64,000 nucleotides of DNA from Pohlia nutans. Lineage: Eukaryota > Streptophyta > Bryopsida > Bryales > Mniaceae. The notes below the pieces were generated by a model that was not told the origin of the DNA, searched no databases, and saw only the letters and a list, made by a program, of their open reading frames with translations. The stretch spans positions 25,263,009 to 25,327,008 of the forward strand of contig CM040100.1 of assembly GCA_022496805.1 (NCBI GenBank), read 5' to 3'. Below, one piece after another: positions 45,626 to 58,100 of this stretch (positions within the stretch are counted from its first letter, which is position 1; every line of letters starts with the position of its first letter). A program made the translations under genes and the position numbers.

Positions 45626-47895
45626 TTATTGGCGCGATCGGCGGGCTGCTGGTCGGCGGTCGGGACGAGTCTGCTCGCGTGGTACCTGTGCGTGGCATCT
45701 TGGAGGTGCTTGGTCACCGTAGAGGGCGGCTATGGCTGCAGCAATACCTCTGTGTATTAGGTCATGCTTAGTCTTAGAGGTACTGGCATGCTGATACACA
45801 TCAAACAGTCTTACCCAACTGCTTGTTACAAGCAGGGCACTGAACATTGTTTGCTTCTGGATTAGTGTAATAGGCTGCTAAGTCAGGGTTGGAGGAAAAG
45901 TATTTCTTGACCTCATCTATTGCTAACCCATACTCCTCATCTCCATCACTATCATCACTAATCTCGGCCTCCATGTCATGTTCTTCCTCAAGTTTTTTTC
46001 AATGCAAGTTTGTGTTCCTTGAAAGATTTAGGTTTGGCAGGTACCGCGGAAGAGGGCTGACTTGGCGTGTCTTGGATTATTGGTACAGCGGGGCCTGGTG
46101 AAGTTGGGACAACTAGCGGCAGGCGTGGCGACGGGTGTGGCGTCTCATCCACGTCTGTAGGCGCGTCCGGAATGTGCACCTGCTCCGCCAAATCACTCTG
46201 CTCGTGGAACGCAGGGAGTAAGGTAAGAGGACTTACCTCTTCTGGGATTGCTTGGGCTGGGAGGTTTGTATGTGGTTGATCACTGGGAGGTGTGTTGTGC
46301 TCCTGGCTAAGTGCGGTCATGGACACTGCATCTATGTCCATGAAGTCCATCTCCATGCCCTCCCAGTTGGGCTCGGATTGCTCGAGGTCCAGATCCACGA
46401 GTGCATCATCGACACACTTCTCCAAGAATTCTGCGGGCGGGACTGCTCCCTGTGGCGGATTCGCCCAAAGAATTCTATACGCATTGGTGGCTACGATTCG
46501 CGCAGCCTGTTGGGCCCAATTCACCTTGTTGGTCTCCCAATTCTCCTAGGCGTTCTCGATTTCTATTCGCAGCTGTTGCAGGCGCGCGAGCTCCTCGGCA
46601 TCCCTAGACGCCGTGGATTGAGTGCTGGTGCCTTGTGCCAGCGCCTCATTTAGGGTTCTACATCTCGCCATGGTTTCAGCATTTTGCTGCTCCAAGCGTT
46701 GAGCCCTTTCTGTCGCTAAGGTCTTCTCCTTGGCGATCGCATCCACCTGCTCCTGCGTCGTGGACAGCTCCAACTCCAAGTTCGCAACTTGGTTTCTGAA
46801 ATTGGCGATGGTTTGATTGGCCTCGCTCAATTGGTGGTGGAATTCCACACGCACTTCGTCCAATTCTTTTTGGCGCGTGCTAAGGTGGCTTGGACTGCCT
46901 GGGCTGCCTTGCGCTTGGTACGTTCTTCTACCTCCTGTCGCTGTGTTCTGAGCGTCGTGCTGTCTTGCTCGGTCAATTGCACAAGTCCCAGCATTTGCTC
47001 TACACACGCGATCATCGCCGTGGTGTGCTCGCGAAATTTTGTGGCATGAGGTCCCCATTCTTGGTTGGTCCCCCCCCCCCGAGTGAATGTCACTGTCACG
47101 CGGTCTCTTGCTTGGTCCCGGGATGGCGGGGTCTCGTGGTGCTGGTGCGGGTGCATGTGCGGGTGCTGCGGCGGCTGCTGTTGCTGCCGCTTGTGCCTGC
47201 TCCCTCTGCACATCCAAGAATGTACCCATACGTGGTGGCCGATTTTGTTCCCTATGGAACTCAAGGAATTTAGCAATGTACTGCGTAAGGAATGGCCCGA
47301 TGGGGCTCTGGTAACCTTGTCGTCTACGGTGTCCACGCAGCTGGAGACGGAAGTGATCATCTACGAGAACTCCCCAGTTGATTTTCTCCCCTTGATCGGC
47401 CATCAGCAAAATAAGCAGGTGCTTCGGCCATATACTACCACAGTCATTTAGAAACTAGATCTGATTGAGAGTACCACGCATCCTAGTAAACCAAGGTTCA
47501 TTCATGACTTTTCCCAACGCGTATACGTCATACCTGCCGTCCGCCTTCGGCTGGAGGTCCTTGGCCGCCTCCTCGATATTTGGTTTGGGGGTGGTGCACC
47601 CCGCATTCCACTCCGTGACTCCCGTGCCATCCCAGCCGAAGAAATGTGCGAGGTATCGCTGGGAGTATTGCACCAACACGCCATCCACGACGCCCGAGGG
47701 ATTTTGTTCATCTTCATCGCGTTCTGCCATGGATTTCAAGAATGCCTCGCAGCGTGCGACGTCCACCGTTCCCGTCAACTGCGTCCAGTACCGAATGAGA
47801 TTGGTACGGGTCAGCCAGGCGCCATCCGTCTTGCGCTTCCATTCCCGCACCATGCGCGGAATGAAGATTGCTTTGCGCTCCTGGGCGGCATCCAT
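45626..47895 (-). pseudogene. gypsy extra ORF downstream of integrase
   Basis: The start is taken at the ATG at 47,895 (MDAAQERKAIFIPRMV), just after a TTTCTATTTCCAG acceptor-like site, although the frame is open from integrase. The N-terminal part (VREWKRKTDGAWLTRTNLI, SQRYLAHFFGWDG, KINWGVLVDD, YQSPIGPFLTQYIAKFLEF) is globular. Then come an Ala/Pro-rich linker, a long coiled coil (TKRKAAQAVQATLARAKK, QVANLELELSTTQEQVDAI), an acidic stretch and a possible zinc finger (VQCPACNKQLG, then YQHASTSKTKHD in another frame). A TAG at 47,457-47,455 and shifts near the C-tract at 47,071 and near 46,880 and 45,810 break it. Position resembles env-like or accessory ORFs; no membrane segment is evident, so envelope function is not supported. 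Confidence 0.5.
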
Positions 47896-50800
47896 GGCGT
47901 CTAGGATTTCCGAGGATACTGGAAATAGAAATGTGATGTGAAACAGAAGAGAGGCGTAGGTAATTGAGAAGGAGGAAGCTTGGAAGAGAGTTTGGAAACT
48001 TGGAATGAGACGGAGCGAGAGAGATAGGGGAGCGAAGTAGCAAAATGCACAAGTGGCTGAAATGGGAGGGAGCTGTGAGTATAAGCCCTGAAATTGAAGT
48101 TGTGGCGGTGGCGTGGGATGACATGAGTGCCAGGGGATGAATTTGGCGGCTGATATAGGCTTTTGAAAGCCTAGCGTGGAATGTGGCGGCGCTGTCCTAT
48201 TAATGCGGAATTGATCATTAAAGTTGTGTGTCCAATTATCATAACATTCATGGTGTCCATGGTACGTACTGGGTTGGAAGTGATCAAGGGCTGCTTGGAG
48301 GCTGATTGGATCAATGATGTTGACTGCCTCATGTCCTTGATATCCCTGATGTTCCTGATGTCCATGGTCTCCATGGATGTAGCATGGTTTGTTTAGAAAT
48401 ACTTGGATGTGACTTACGTGGACCTGCGTTAGGGCTGTCCCCATGGCCTCCTGGTTGTGCAGGTTGTCCTCAGCACCCTTGGAATCTCCTTGGTTGTCAA
48501 TGGTGTCCTTGGAGTCCTTGGAGTCCTCGGAGTCTGATTGCTGTGCTGTGATTTTTGCCTCGGCTGCCAAGGTTTCATGCAATTGTCCTAAAGTCGTGGT
48601 AGGGGATACATTCGGGGATGCAGAGTGGTAATGTTTGAGCTTGCCTGAGTTGACAATTGTTGCATGTTTGTCATAGTTGTCATTGTTTACCAAGAGTACC
48701 GTGTTGTTTGGTAGAACCAACTGAACGCGATATGGCCCATGCCAGATAGATTCAAACTTGGTTCGCTTGATTTTTGGATCTTTTGGACACCAGAGAACTT
48801 GGTCGCCCTTTTGGAACGTCCGCACCGGCTGGGAGGCTTGGAAGTACTTGGCGCTGAGCTTCTGTCTGTCCGTAATATTCTTCATGGCGAATAATCGGAC
48901 CTCTTCCAGGTGATGAATATCTTGGATTCGTGCTGCTAACACCCTGTGTGGCGTATAATCTCTTGGTTGCATGGATTGAAACGTAGGCACAATGTATTCC
49001 GTGGGTAACAGGGGTTGGGTTCTATAAACCATCTCAAATGGGCTGAGTTGCGTGGCTGTCTTGGTAGCGACACGGTATGCCCATAGAGCGGCTGGGAGAC
49101 AGTCGTCCCAGTCGGCTTGGTTGGCATAGATGAAGCGCCTAAGCATGTTGATCAGTGTCTTGTTTGTCGATTCTGCTTGGCCGTTGCCTTGCGGATAGTA
49201 TACTGTACTAGTTCTATGTTTGATGATGTGCTTTTCTTTGAGATCCGCAATGACTGAGTTAACGAAGTGAGTACCTTGATCGGAGACAATCTCCAACGGA
49301 CACCCAAAACGGGTGATAATGTTGTCGTATATGAACGTTGCCGTGACTAGCGCGGTGTTGTTGCGGAGTGGTTTAGCTTCTACCCACTTGGTAGTATAAT
49401 CCGTGGCGACCAAGATGTATTTATAACCTTGACAAGTTGCAGGTCGGATGGGACCTACAAAATCTAGTCCCCAACGTTGAAATGGTCCTAACGGTGGCGT
49501 TGACTTCAGAGGGACCTTGCCTTGATACCGAAAATTCGTGGTGGATACTTGGCAGGCATGACAATTCTTGGTATGTGCGTATACATCCTTGTGGAGCGTA
49601 GGCCACCAATACTTCGCGGATAAAATCTTTTTTATGGTGGTGTCCGGGCCTTGGTGCCCTCCTGCCGATCCGTCATGGAGGTGAGTTATGATCCCATGCT
49701 GTTCCTTGGTGGGTACACATAATCGTGTTTCTTGGTCAGGACCTCGGCGGTAAAGGTGTCCTTGGATGACAGTGTATGGCAAGGTGGTGCGTACAAAGCT
49801 AATCTTCCTAGTACCAGTGAGGTTAGCAGGTACATCACCTTTCGTGAGGTACTGGATGATATCAGTCGTCCAATCTTTAATTCCTTGGACATCCATGGTG
49901 GCAGTTTGGACGTCATGATTTTTACCGGGACGGTCATAATTGGTTCGATAACAGTATTGGCATTCTTGGACATCCATGGCGGCAGCTTGGATGTATGGCT
50001 CATTAAATGAGTTGTCTATCCCTTCCTCGGTGGTGTTGGTGTCCCTGGACAAGTAATCAGCAACTATGTGCCGTTTACCTGGGATGTATACTACCTCAAA
50101 GTCATATTCCAAGAGAATCATAATCCATCTAGCTACTCTTCCCGTTACTAATGGCTGATTTACTAAATATGAGAGACTATGATGATCTACCATAAAACGA
50201 AACTTATTCCCCAAAAGATAATGACGGAATTTTTTGACAGCGTAAATCATGGCAAGTGCTTCTCTTTCTGTCGTGGAATAGTTTCGCTCTGCTTGATTCA
50301 AGAGGCGACTTGCGTATGCCACTGGTTGATCATGTTTGCCATTTACATTCTGGGCTAACATGACTCCCACAGCAATGTTGGAGGCATCCGTGTGTACATG
50401 GAATGGCTTGGACCAGTCAGGGGCAATGAGTATGGGTGCATTGGAATATGCCACCTTGACTTTGTCCAAGGTGTCTTGGGCTGTGGGTGTCCAATCTTGG
50501 GGGTACGTGTATTTGGCATGGTTCAGCGCGGTAATGGGCGCAGTAATATGTGCCAGTTTCTCAATGTAGATCCTGTTGAACTGGGATAAACCGAGGAGAC
50601 GTTGTACTCCCTTCTGATCCTTTGGAGGCGTGATGTCCAAGATATCCTTGATTTTTGTTGGGTCGGGTAGCTTGCCGTATTTGCAAACTATATAGCCAAG
50701 GATAACCCCCGCAAAGAAGAGAAACATGCATTTGTCTGCATTTAGGCTAACCCCGTTGGCTCGGCAGGCATGGAATATTTGTCTCAGGTGAGTCACGTGA

Positions 50801-51450
50801 TCCTTCATCCGTCCATACACAGTTCCGTCGTCCAAATAAATTCGGAAGAACTGTTTTAAGTATGGTCGGAAAATCAACTCCATCACTCTTTGGAATGTCA
50901 TGGGTGCGTTCTTGGCTCCAAAGGGCATTCTCTCAAACTGGTATGGTCCCCACTCGGTTGAAAATGCTGTTTTGTTTTTGTCTTGTTCTGCCATGGCAAC
51001 TTGGTAGTATCTTGAGAAATAGTCTAGAAATGAATACATTTCATGACCGGCGACTTCACCTATGATTTCTTCCATGTATGGTAATGGATAGTGGTCTTTC
51101 TTGGTAGCCGCGTTTAGTTTGCGAAAGTCAACGCAATGCGTAGTGCTCCATTCTTTTTGGGAATGATCACCATCGGGGACAACCAAGGAGCCGAGTCCAC
51201 CGGAGATATGAATTTGGCCTGCAACAGTTTGTCCAATTCTGCCTTTACTCTTGTTGCATAGTTTGGATTCATCCGGTAGCGCCTCTGTTGCACTGGAGTA
51301 GCATTTGGTACCAAGTCAATGGTATGCTCAGCCAAGGTGCGTGGTATACCTTTGAGGTCCTCGTGACTCCATGCAAAGATGTCGTGGTATTCATGGAACA
51401 AGGCTATAGCAACTTGTTTAATAGAGTCGGGGGCGTCTGCGGGGAAAGGT
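47896..51450 (-). pseudogene. gypsy pol: RT, RNase H, integrase
   Basis: Upstream frame 51,401-51,114 reads DIFAWSHEDLKGIPRTLAEH and SPMVIIPKKNGALRI. After a shift near 51,140 the long frame from 51,186 gives VDFRKLNAATKKDHYPLP, FERMPFGAKNAPMTFQRVM and the RT box IYLDD (about residue 118; most gypsy elements have Y-V/I-DD). RNase H: HTDASNIAVGVML and STTEREALAMIYAVKKFRHY. Integrase: an HHCC-type finger (HLHDGSAGGHQG, CHACQ), then GLDFVGPI, SDQGTHF and PQGNGQAEST (D,D,E). A GPY module (WHGPYRVQLVLPNN) follows; no chromodomain is seen. Tail residues after ~840 are low-complexity and may be 3' untranslated. Confidence 0.85.
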
Positions 51451-51469
51451 CGTATGTGAGCGGAGAGTG

Positions 51470-52192
51470 GAGAGCGGAGAGCAGAGAGTAGAAATTAAAG
51501 AACAGACTTTAAACATTTTCGCAGTCATTTTTAGGGTTAGGGTTCCTATAACCGTGGACTTTTTCATTTTTTTATTAATATTTTTTAGGAGAATTGGCGT
51601 GTATAACCGTGGAATTTAGGAGAATTTAGCAGTGAGATATAGAATTTTGGGACATTCATCCACGGACTTGGATCACTCATGTAAGCTTGTTACATACGAT
51701 AATTTGTCTAGCCAGGGTTGAATTAGGAGTGAATGGATTGACGTCTAGGAGTGAATTAGGATTGAATGAATTCACAATATTTAGTCTAAGAGGGAATAAA
51801 GTGATGATGTCAATGTACTAGTGATGGATGTTTAGGTTCGTATGAAGATCTCATTTTGAATTCTAACATTCTCTCATATCAGATTATTTTGAATTCTAAC
51901 ATTCTCTTATACAATCTCATAATTGAAGCAATATTACTCCACTAAAGAGTATACACAAATTAGGAGATTACACCAAACATACATACGATACACTATTACA
52001 CTAATTGCTAATACACTCACTGCCCAAACAACACCAAACACCATATAAGTAAGCTAGTAAGCTAAAACAATGAGCTCAAAGAATATAACCAAGAGTATAA
52101 AGTACAAATGATAAACATAAAACTAGCCATTACAATGGCTATGCAAAATATAGATATAATATAGTTGTAGGGAAATACAATATCATTGAGGT
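51470..52192. other. MULE-2 subterminal, non-coding
   Basis: AT-rich, with two TTTTGAATTCTAACATTCTC copies (51,850-51,915) and TTAGGAGTGAAT copies near 51,720-51,770. No coding supported. Confidence 0.4.
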
Positions 52193-55100
52193 CTACTCAC
52201 TAATCGCCTCATCATCCACATAAATCAAACCATTATTAACCATGCTGGTGCATTGCGACATTGAGCCTTCCTCAAATTCACTAGCACTGGGTTGAGTTTG
52301 AGACACACTTAGATCAAAATCAACCTCTGCAGCAACATCTAAATATTTTAAAACACGAGAGTCATACTTCGGGGGAGGATCTAATAGAAGAGGAGGAGAT
52401 ACTTGCAATGCTTGCAACTGTGCAACATCTTCTGCATATGAAGGAAGAGTCTCCAACTCTTAGCCGGGCTTGGAAAGAGTCTAGAATGCAGTAACACAAG
52501 GAAAAGTTTAGACACAAGTGATATCATAAAGATCAAAATACAATAGAAGCTACAAATGAATAGAAAGAGTAAGCGACACTTACTTACTGAGGGTCCTCCA
52601 CACGACGACGCTTCACTGCAGCAGCCTTCTTTGGCTTCTTTGCAGATAGTACAGGAGCAGGAGCAATTGGTGGAGCCTTTGCAAGAGAAATCATGGGCTT
52701 TAGAACAGCCTCGAACAGCTTCTTGTCACTCTTTATGCCCAGAACGTGCCTACCAGTATTCTTGCAAGCAGTGATGGAATTCCCTAAAAAGAACCACGCC
52801 ATAAACGGATAAGTACACATTAGCATCAAAAAAAGCAAAGGCAAATAGTTTGCAAGGAAAGCAAAGAAGAATATTTCATACCAGTGCCAGCTGCTACATC
52901 AATGACAATGTCCCCAACCGTGGTCAAAGCCATAACAAGGCAAGAAAAAAAGTATTCATCCTTCTCCCTTGGGCCTCGCCATGGACGAACACCATCCATC
53001 AGAGGATTGGTGCAGTGATTGATCAATGTGTCGTTGAGGCCAACGTTTACACCATGGGCAACCAACTCTGGCACATCACGAATGGAAAAGGTTGAACTCC
53101 AAGACACTGAGTCCTCGGGCCGAGACACCCGCTTGAGCAGAAGCATATTGAATCTGTTGGTTGTGGTATTGGAAACCCTTGCTGAACTCATGGGCAAATA
53201 GTTAACCCCCATCCACTCCTTGCAGATTGCAAATCCAAAAGAGTCAAAAAAGGTCTCAATGTCCTCAAGGAACTCGCCATTGTCAAATGGAAAGAAAAGC
53301 AGCAGTGCCCCACTATCATGTAGAATCTCATCTGCAAACTCGAACAACTAAACCGCAAGTAGGCTTCAGACTTCACATTCCAAGTGGGCACCACGGATGA
53401 TGGCACCGAGACATTTGGCACCGGTAGACCCTCTGGTAAGTCTGCAATCACCAAGTCTGCATATCCAAGCACTGATGGCACCACACGGAAGCTACATGAA
53501 CGAGAAGGAGAGCATGACAGAGCAAACTTTCGAACCTTTTTAAATAATCCTTGCTGCTCAAGAACGGAGTGGTTGATGACAAGTGCTTGCGGACTAGACT
53601 CAGTGGGTGCAGGCTGTGATAAAGTAGGAGGAGTTGGCTGCTTCACCCGGCTCTGAGTGAGTGGAAGGGGCTCACTTTGGGCATCAGTCATCACCGTGTC
53701 GTCTCCTGGAGCAGACTTGCTTCCAGTCTTGGAGGCAACAGTGGATGCAGACTTGCCCTTGGTAGTGACTTTCTTCGATGCAACTTCCGTGACAGTGCTG
53801 TCACCCTTTGTTGGTGCCTTCTTCTTCGATGTAGCCTTCTCCTTTGTTGGCGCCTTCTATTGAGGTAATTGATGCAACGTAGTATTGCTAGAAGCCAAAG
53901 ACGTACGGGTGCTAAATAATGGTGTGTGGGAGGAGGGGTTAGGCATGGGCTGATCTCTAGAGTGTCCTTGTGATGAGTTATCCCATATGGTTTGTCCATG
54001 GTGACCTCCTAGTGTACACTACTTAAGGTGGAAGGCCTTTGAGTAAAGATCATCTCTTTCTACGCATTCCTTGTGTTTGTGTGTGTGCCTTGTGCAATCT
54101 TCTCTACCTTCAATAGGTTATGGGCCCACTCATGTGTGTTTCATGAGTATTAGATTGCATTTGTGCAAGTATTTTGAGGTCGGTGCGCAACGGGCGGTTT
54201 TGGAGCATTGTTGGAGGTTTTGGAGCTTGTTGAAGCGTTGGTGTTTCTTGGAGGTGTGCATGGGCTGAAGTTACATGTTGGAGCACTCTCTTTGGTCAAT
54301 TTCTTCCCTTGATCTCCTTCTTTTCTTTCTTCTATCTCTTCGTTGCGAGTGGAACTTCGTTTGGTTCAATTGTGAGCACTTGAGTAAATGCAAGTGATTT
54401 GTGAGGTGTGAAGACTCTCGTGGAGGGTCTACCATCTGATCCTAGTGATTAGGCACTTGCTTTGAGGTGTTGCATGTGTTTCATGCTCTTGGGGTGCTCA
54501 AATTTTCATTTGGAGCTAGTTTGTGCACAAAGGTGCGGTTTTGAGCAATTTCAATGCGATTGGGGTTTTGAGGGACTCGTGTGAGTTCATGTGCATTGAG
54601 TGAGTGCTCTTGAAGGACACAAAGGTGTCATTGACGTGCATTGAGTGTTTGGGGACACTAAGGCGTCGTATTGAAGCATTTGGAGTTGTTTTGAGCTCCA
54701 TTGAGTGATTTGAGGGGTTTTGGTGAGCCTCTTTGCATTTTTGGGTGAGGGTTCTCACATTTGAGTGTTGGGAGGCGTGTGTGGAGCACAAAAGTGCTGA
54801 TCTAGTGTTTGGGGTTGTTTTAAACCCATTGGGTGCACAAAGGTGCAATATCAAAGCAAAAAAAATCACAAAAACAAAGTTGTGTGTTTGAGTTTGAGGT
54901 TTCATTTGTGTGGGGAGGCATACGTAAGTGAGGATCATGGCATCTTTTGAGGGTGAGGGTCCCAAGGTCGTGGACAAGTTCGATGGGGTGAATTTCCACT
55001 TGTGGAAGTTCAAAATGGAGATGGTGATGGCCGAGAAGGAGTTGTGGGAGATTGTCGAGGGTAGTGAGGAACCTCCTTTCTCTTCTACGGATCCTAGGAT

Positions 55101-58100
55101 CATGCAAGCATACACGAGGAGGGAGAAGAAGGCATTTGCCATTTTGGCACTCAACCTCGCGGATTCGCAACTTGCGCACATTCGTTCGTGCAAGACACCC
55201 GCGGAAGCATGGTCCAAGCTTTGCAACATTCACGAAGCGAAAACATTGGCCAACATTTTGTTTTTGAGGCGCAAGTTCTTCACCATCAAGATGGGCGAAG
55301 AAGATGACATGTTGGCGCACATCAACAAGGTCAAAGCTCTCGCGGATCAACTCAACGGTTGCGACGTGTCGGTTACGGATGGTGACATCGTGATGACACT
55401 TTTGGAGAGCCTTCCATCATCATACGAGTACCTCATCGTGGCGATGGAGTCAAGACCCATTACGGAGCTCACATTGGACTATGTGACCTCACGGTTGTTG
55501 CACGAGCTTTCGCGGCGAAAGGAGAACGAGTCTCGAGAAGATGGAGCGGCACTCGTGGCGAAGCAATCCAAGAATGGAGGCGGTGGGAGCTCAAGCGACA
55601 AGGTGTGCTTCTATTGTGGTAAGAAGGGCCACATTGCCAAATTTTGCTTCAAACGCAAGAGGGATGAGAAAGGGGAGAGTGCAAACAACACTAAAACTCG
55701 TGACGATGATGAGTACGCATTTACGGCTAGATATGAGGCAAGCATGAGCGATGGCATCGAGGGTGATGCAAGCATGAGTGATGGTATCGAGGGTGATGCA
55801 AGCATGAGTGATTGGATTGAGGTTGGTGATGAGTAAGCAAACATGGCAAGCAATGTATCGTGCAATGGTAGTACGAGTGATTGGATTGTTGATTCGGGGG
55901 CTACAAGCCACATGTCACCACATAAAACTTGTTTTCATTCGTATGCTCTCATTAATCCAAGGAGAGTGATTTTGGGAGATGATACGGTGCTTGAGGCCGT
56001 TGGCAAGGGCCAAATTGTTGTAGACACCGAGGTGAGGGGTCGTGTGAAGACAATCACTATCAATGATGTCCTCCACGTTCCCAAACTAACGGCAAATTTA
56101 CTATCGGTGAGGCAACTAGTGGCAAAGCACTTGAGAGTAGAGTTTAGTGATAAGGGGTGTTATGTGTTGTCACCAAGTCGAGATGAGGTGGCCATCATTG
56201 AAGAACACGAGGGCTTGTACCACATCAAGTTCTCCAAGGTGCATTCGAAGGAATCGGCGGCGTTGGCGCATTCAAACTTGAAGGACGACAAGTTGGCGTT
56301 GTGGCATCGTCGACTTGGCCATTTGAACATCAAGAGTGTGAAGACACTACGCGGCATGGTAAGCGGTATGGACCTTCATCAATTGAAAGTGGATGCTTCT
56401 ACATTCACGTGTGAAGGTTGCATTGAAGGCAAACAACAACGGTTGCCATTTGCGGGTGAAGGGGCGACACGGGCCACAAAAGTTTTGGAGATCGTGCATT
56501 CGGATGTGTGTGGCCCCATGAAGACCACATCGATGGGAGGTTGCAAGTACTTTGTGACCTTCATCGATGATTTTTCAAGGAAGATATGGCTCTACCCTAT
56601 CAAAGCCAAGAGTGAGTGCTTTGAGAAGTTCAAGGAGTTCAAGACATTGGTGGAGAACCAATCCGAGTTGAAGATCAAGGTGTTTCGGTCGGACAATGGC
56701 GGCGAGTACATGTCCAAGAAATTTGACGAGCTTTTGAAGAATGAAGGCATCGCACGCCAAACTTCGGCCCCGTACACGCCTCAACAAAATGGAGTTGCGG
56801 AGCGCGCAAATCGCACCATTGTAGAGATGGCGAGGAGCATGTTGCACGCTCAAAACTTGAAGTTGGACCTTTGGGCGGAAGCGGTGGTGAATGCGGTATA
56901 CACACGCAATCGGTGTCCAACAAGCGCGGTTGAAGGCATGACGCCGGAGCAAGCGTGGAGTGGGAGGCAACCATGTGTTGCACACATGCGCATCTTCGGA
57001 TGCATTGCATATGCGAAGGTTCCCGACGAACGGAGGACGAAACTCGAGGCTAAGGCCTTGAAATGTGTGTTTCTTGGGTATTGTGAAGGTACCAAGGCGT
57101 ATAGACTCATGTCGGTGGACACGAGGAAGATCATTCGGTCACGTGATGTGACATTTTGTGAGGAGTCTATGATGGAGGCTCCTTTGGAGGTTGGTCCAAG
57201 TGGGAGTAGTGAAGACGTTTTGGTGGACACACCCTCCAAGTCTCCTAGTGTTGTTGATGTAGGTGATGATGACGGTGATGACGAAGCTGGCGACACGGAG
57301 GTTGTTGAAGCGCCATCGAGCTCAAAGGCCAAGAATGGCGCAAAGGGCATGCAAGAGGAGCAAGTTTCTTCAAACGAGCGGCGGTACCCCGAGAGATCGC
57401 GCAAGCCACCTGGAGAATGGTGGAAGAACCACATCTTCCCTCAAGTGGAGGACGAGCATGCGAATGTGGCATTATCGGATGGTCCATTGACCATTCGAGA
57501 AGCCATGCAAGGTGAGGATGCGGTCAAGTGGGAGCGCGCCATGCAAGAGGAGTACGACTCTCTAATTGCTAACGGTACGTGCAATTAACTCCCATTCCAA
57601 AGGATCGCAACCCCATTGGTTGCAAATGGGTGTTTCGGACAAAGAGGGATGTTTCGGGTATTGTTGTGCGTCACAAGGCAAGATTAGTAGCCAAGGGGTT
57701 CGCGCAAGTGCATGGGGTGGACTTTCACGAGACATTTGCTCCCGTGGCCAAGTTCACCACCATTCGATGCATTCTTGCCATTGGAGCGGCCCTGGACTTG
57801 GAGATGCATCAAATGGATGTGAAGACCGCATTTTTGAATGGCGATTTGGAGGAGGACATCTACATGGTGCAACCTGAGGGGTTTGTGCAACAAGGTAATG
57901 AGCACCTTGTTTGTAAGTTGCAAAAATCATTGTATGGGTTGAAACAATCTCCAAGAGCGTGGTACCAAAAGATTGACACGTTCTTGGTTGCACACGGGTT
58001 TACTAGGAGCATTGCGGATCATAGTCTCTACTTCATGCAAGAGGGGCAACATGTGGTGATTGTGATCATATATGTTGATGATTTGATCATTCTTGCAAGC

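Larger units (their letters stand above)
45144..51441 (-). mobile_element. Ty3/gypsy LTR retrotransposon, 5' part removed by MULE-2
   Basis: On the minus strand: pol with RT, RNase H and integrase, an extra ORF after integrase, a polypurine tract (AAAAGGAGGGCAAAA, 45,598-45,583) and a putative 3' LTR from 45,582. Gag, protease and the 5' LTR are missing because the element is cut at 51,442 by the MULE-2 end. The remaining 5' part should lie beyond the far end of MULE-2, outside the window. Confidence 0.8.

Noticed and set aside
45626..47895. Envelope gene of the gypsy element
   Set aside because: No signal peptide or transmembrane segment; coiled-coil and zinc-finger-like content instead.
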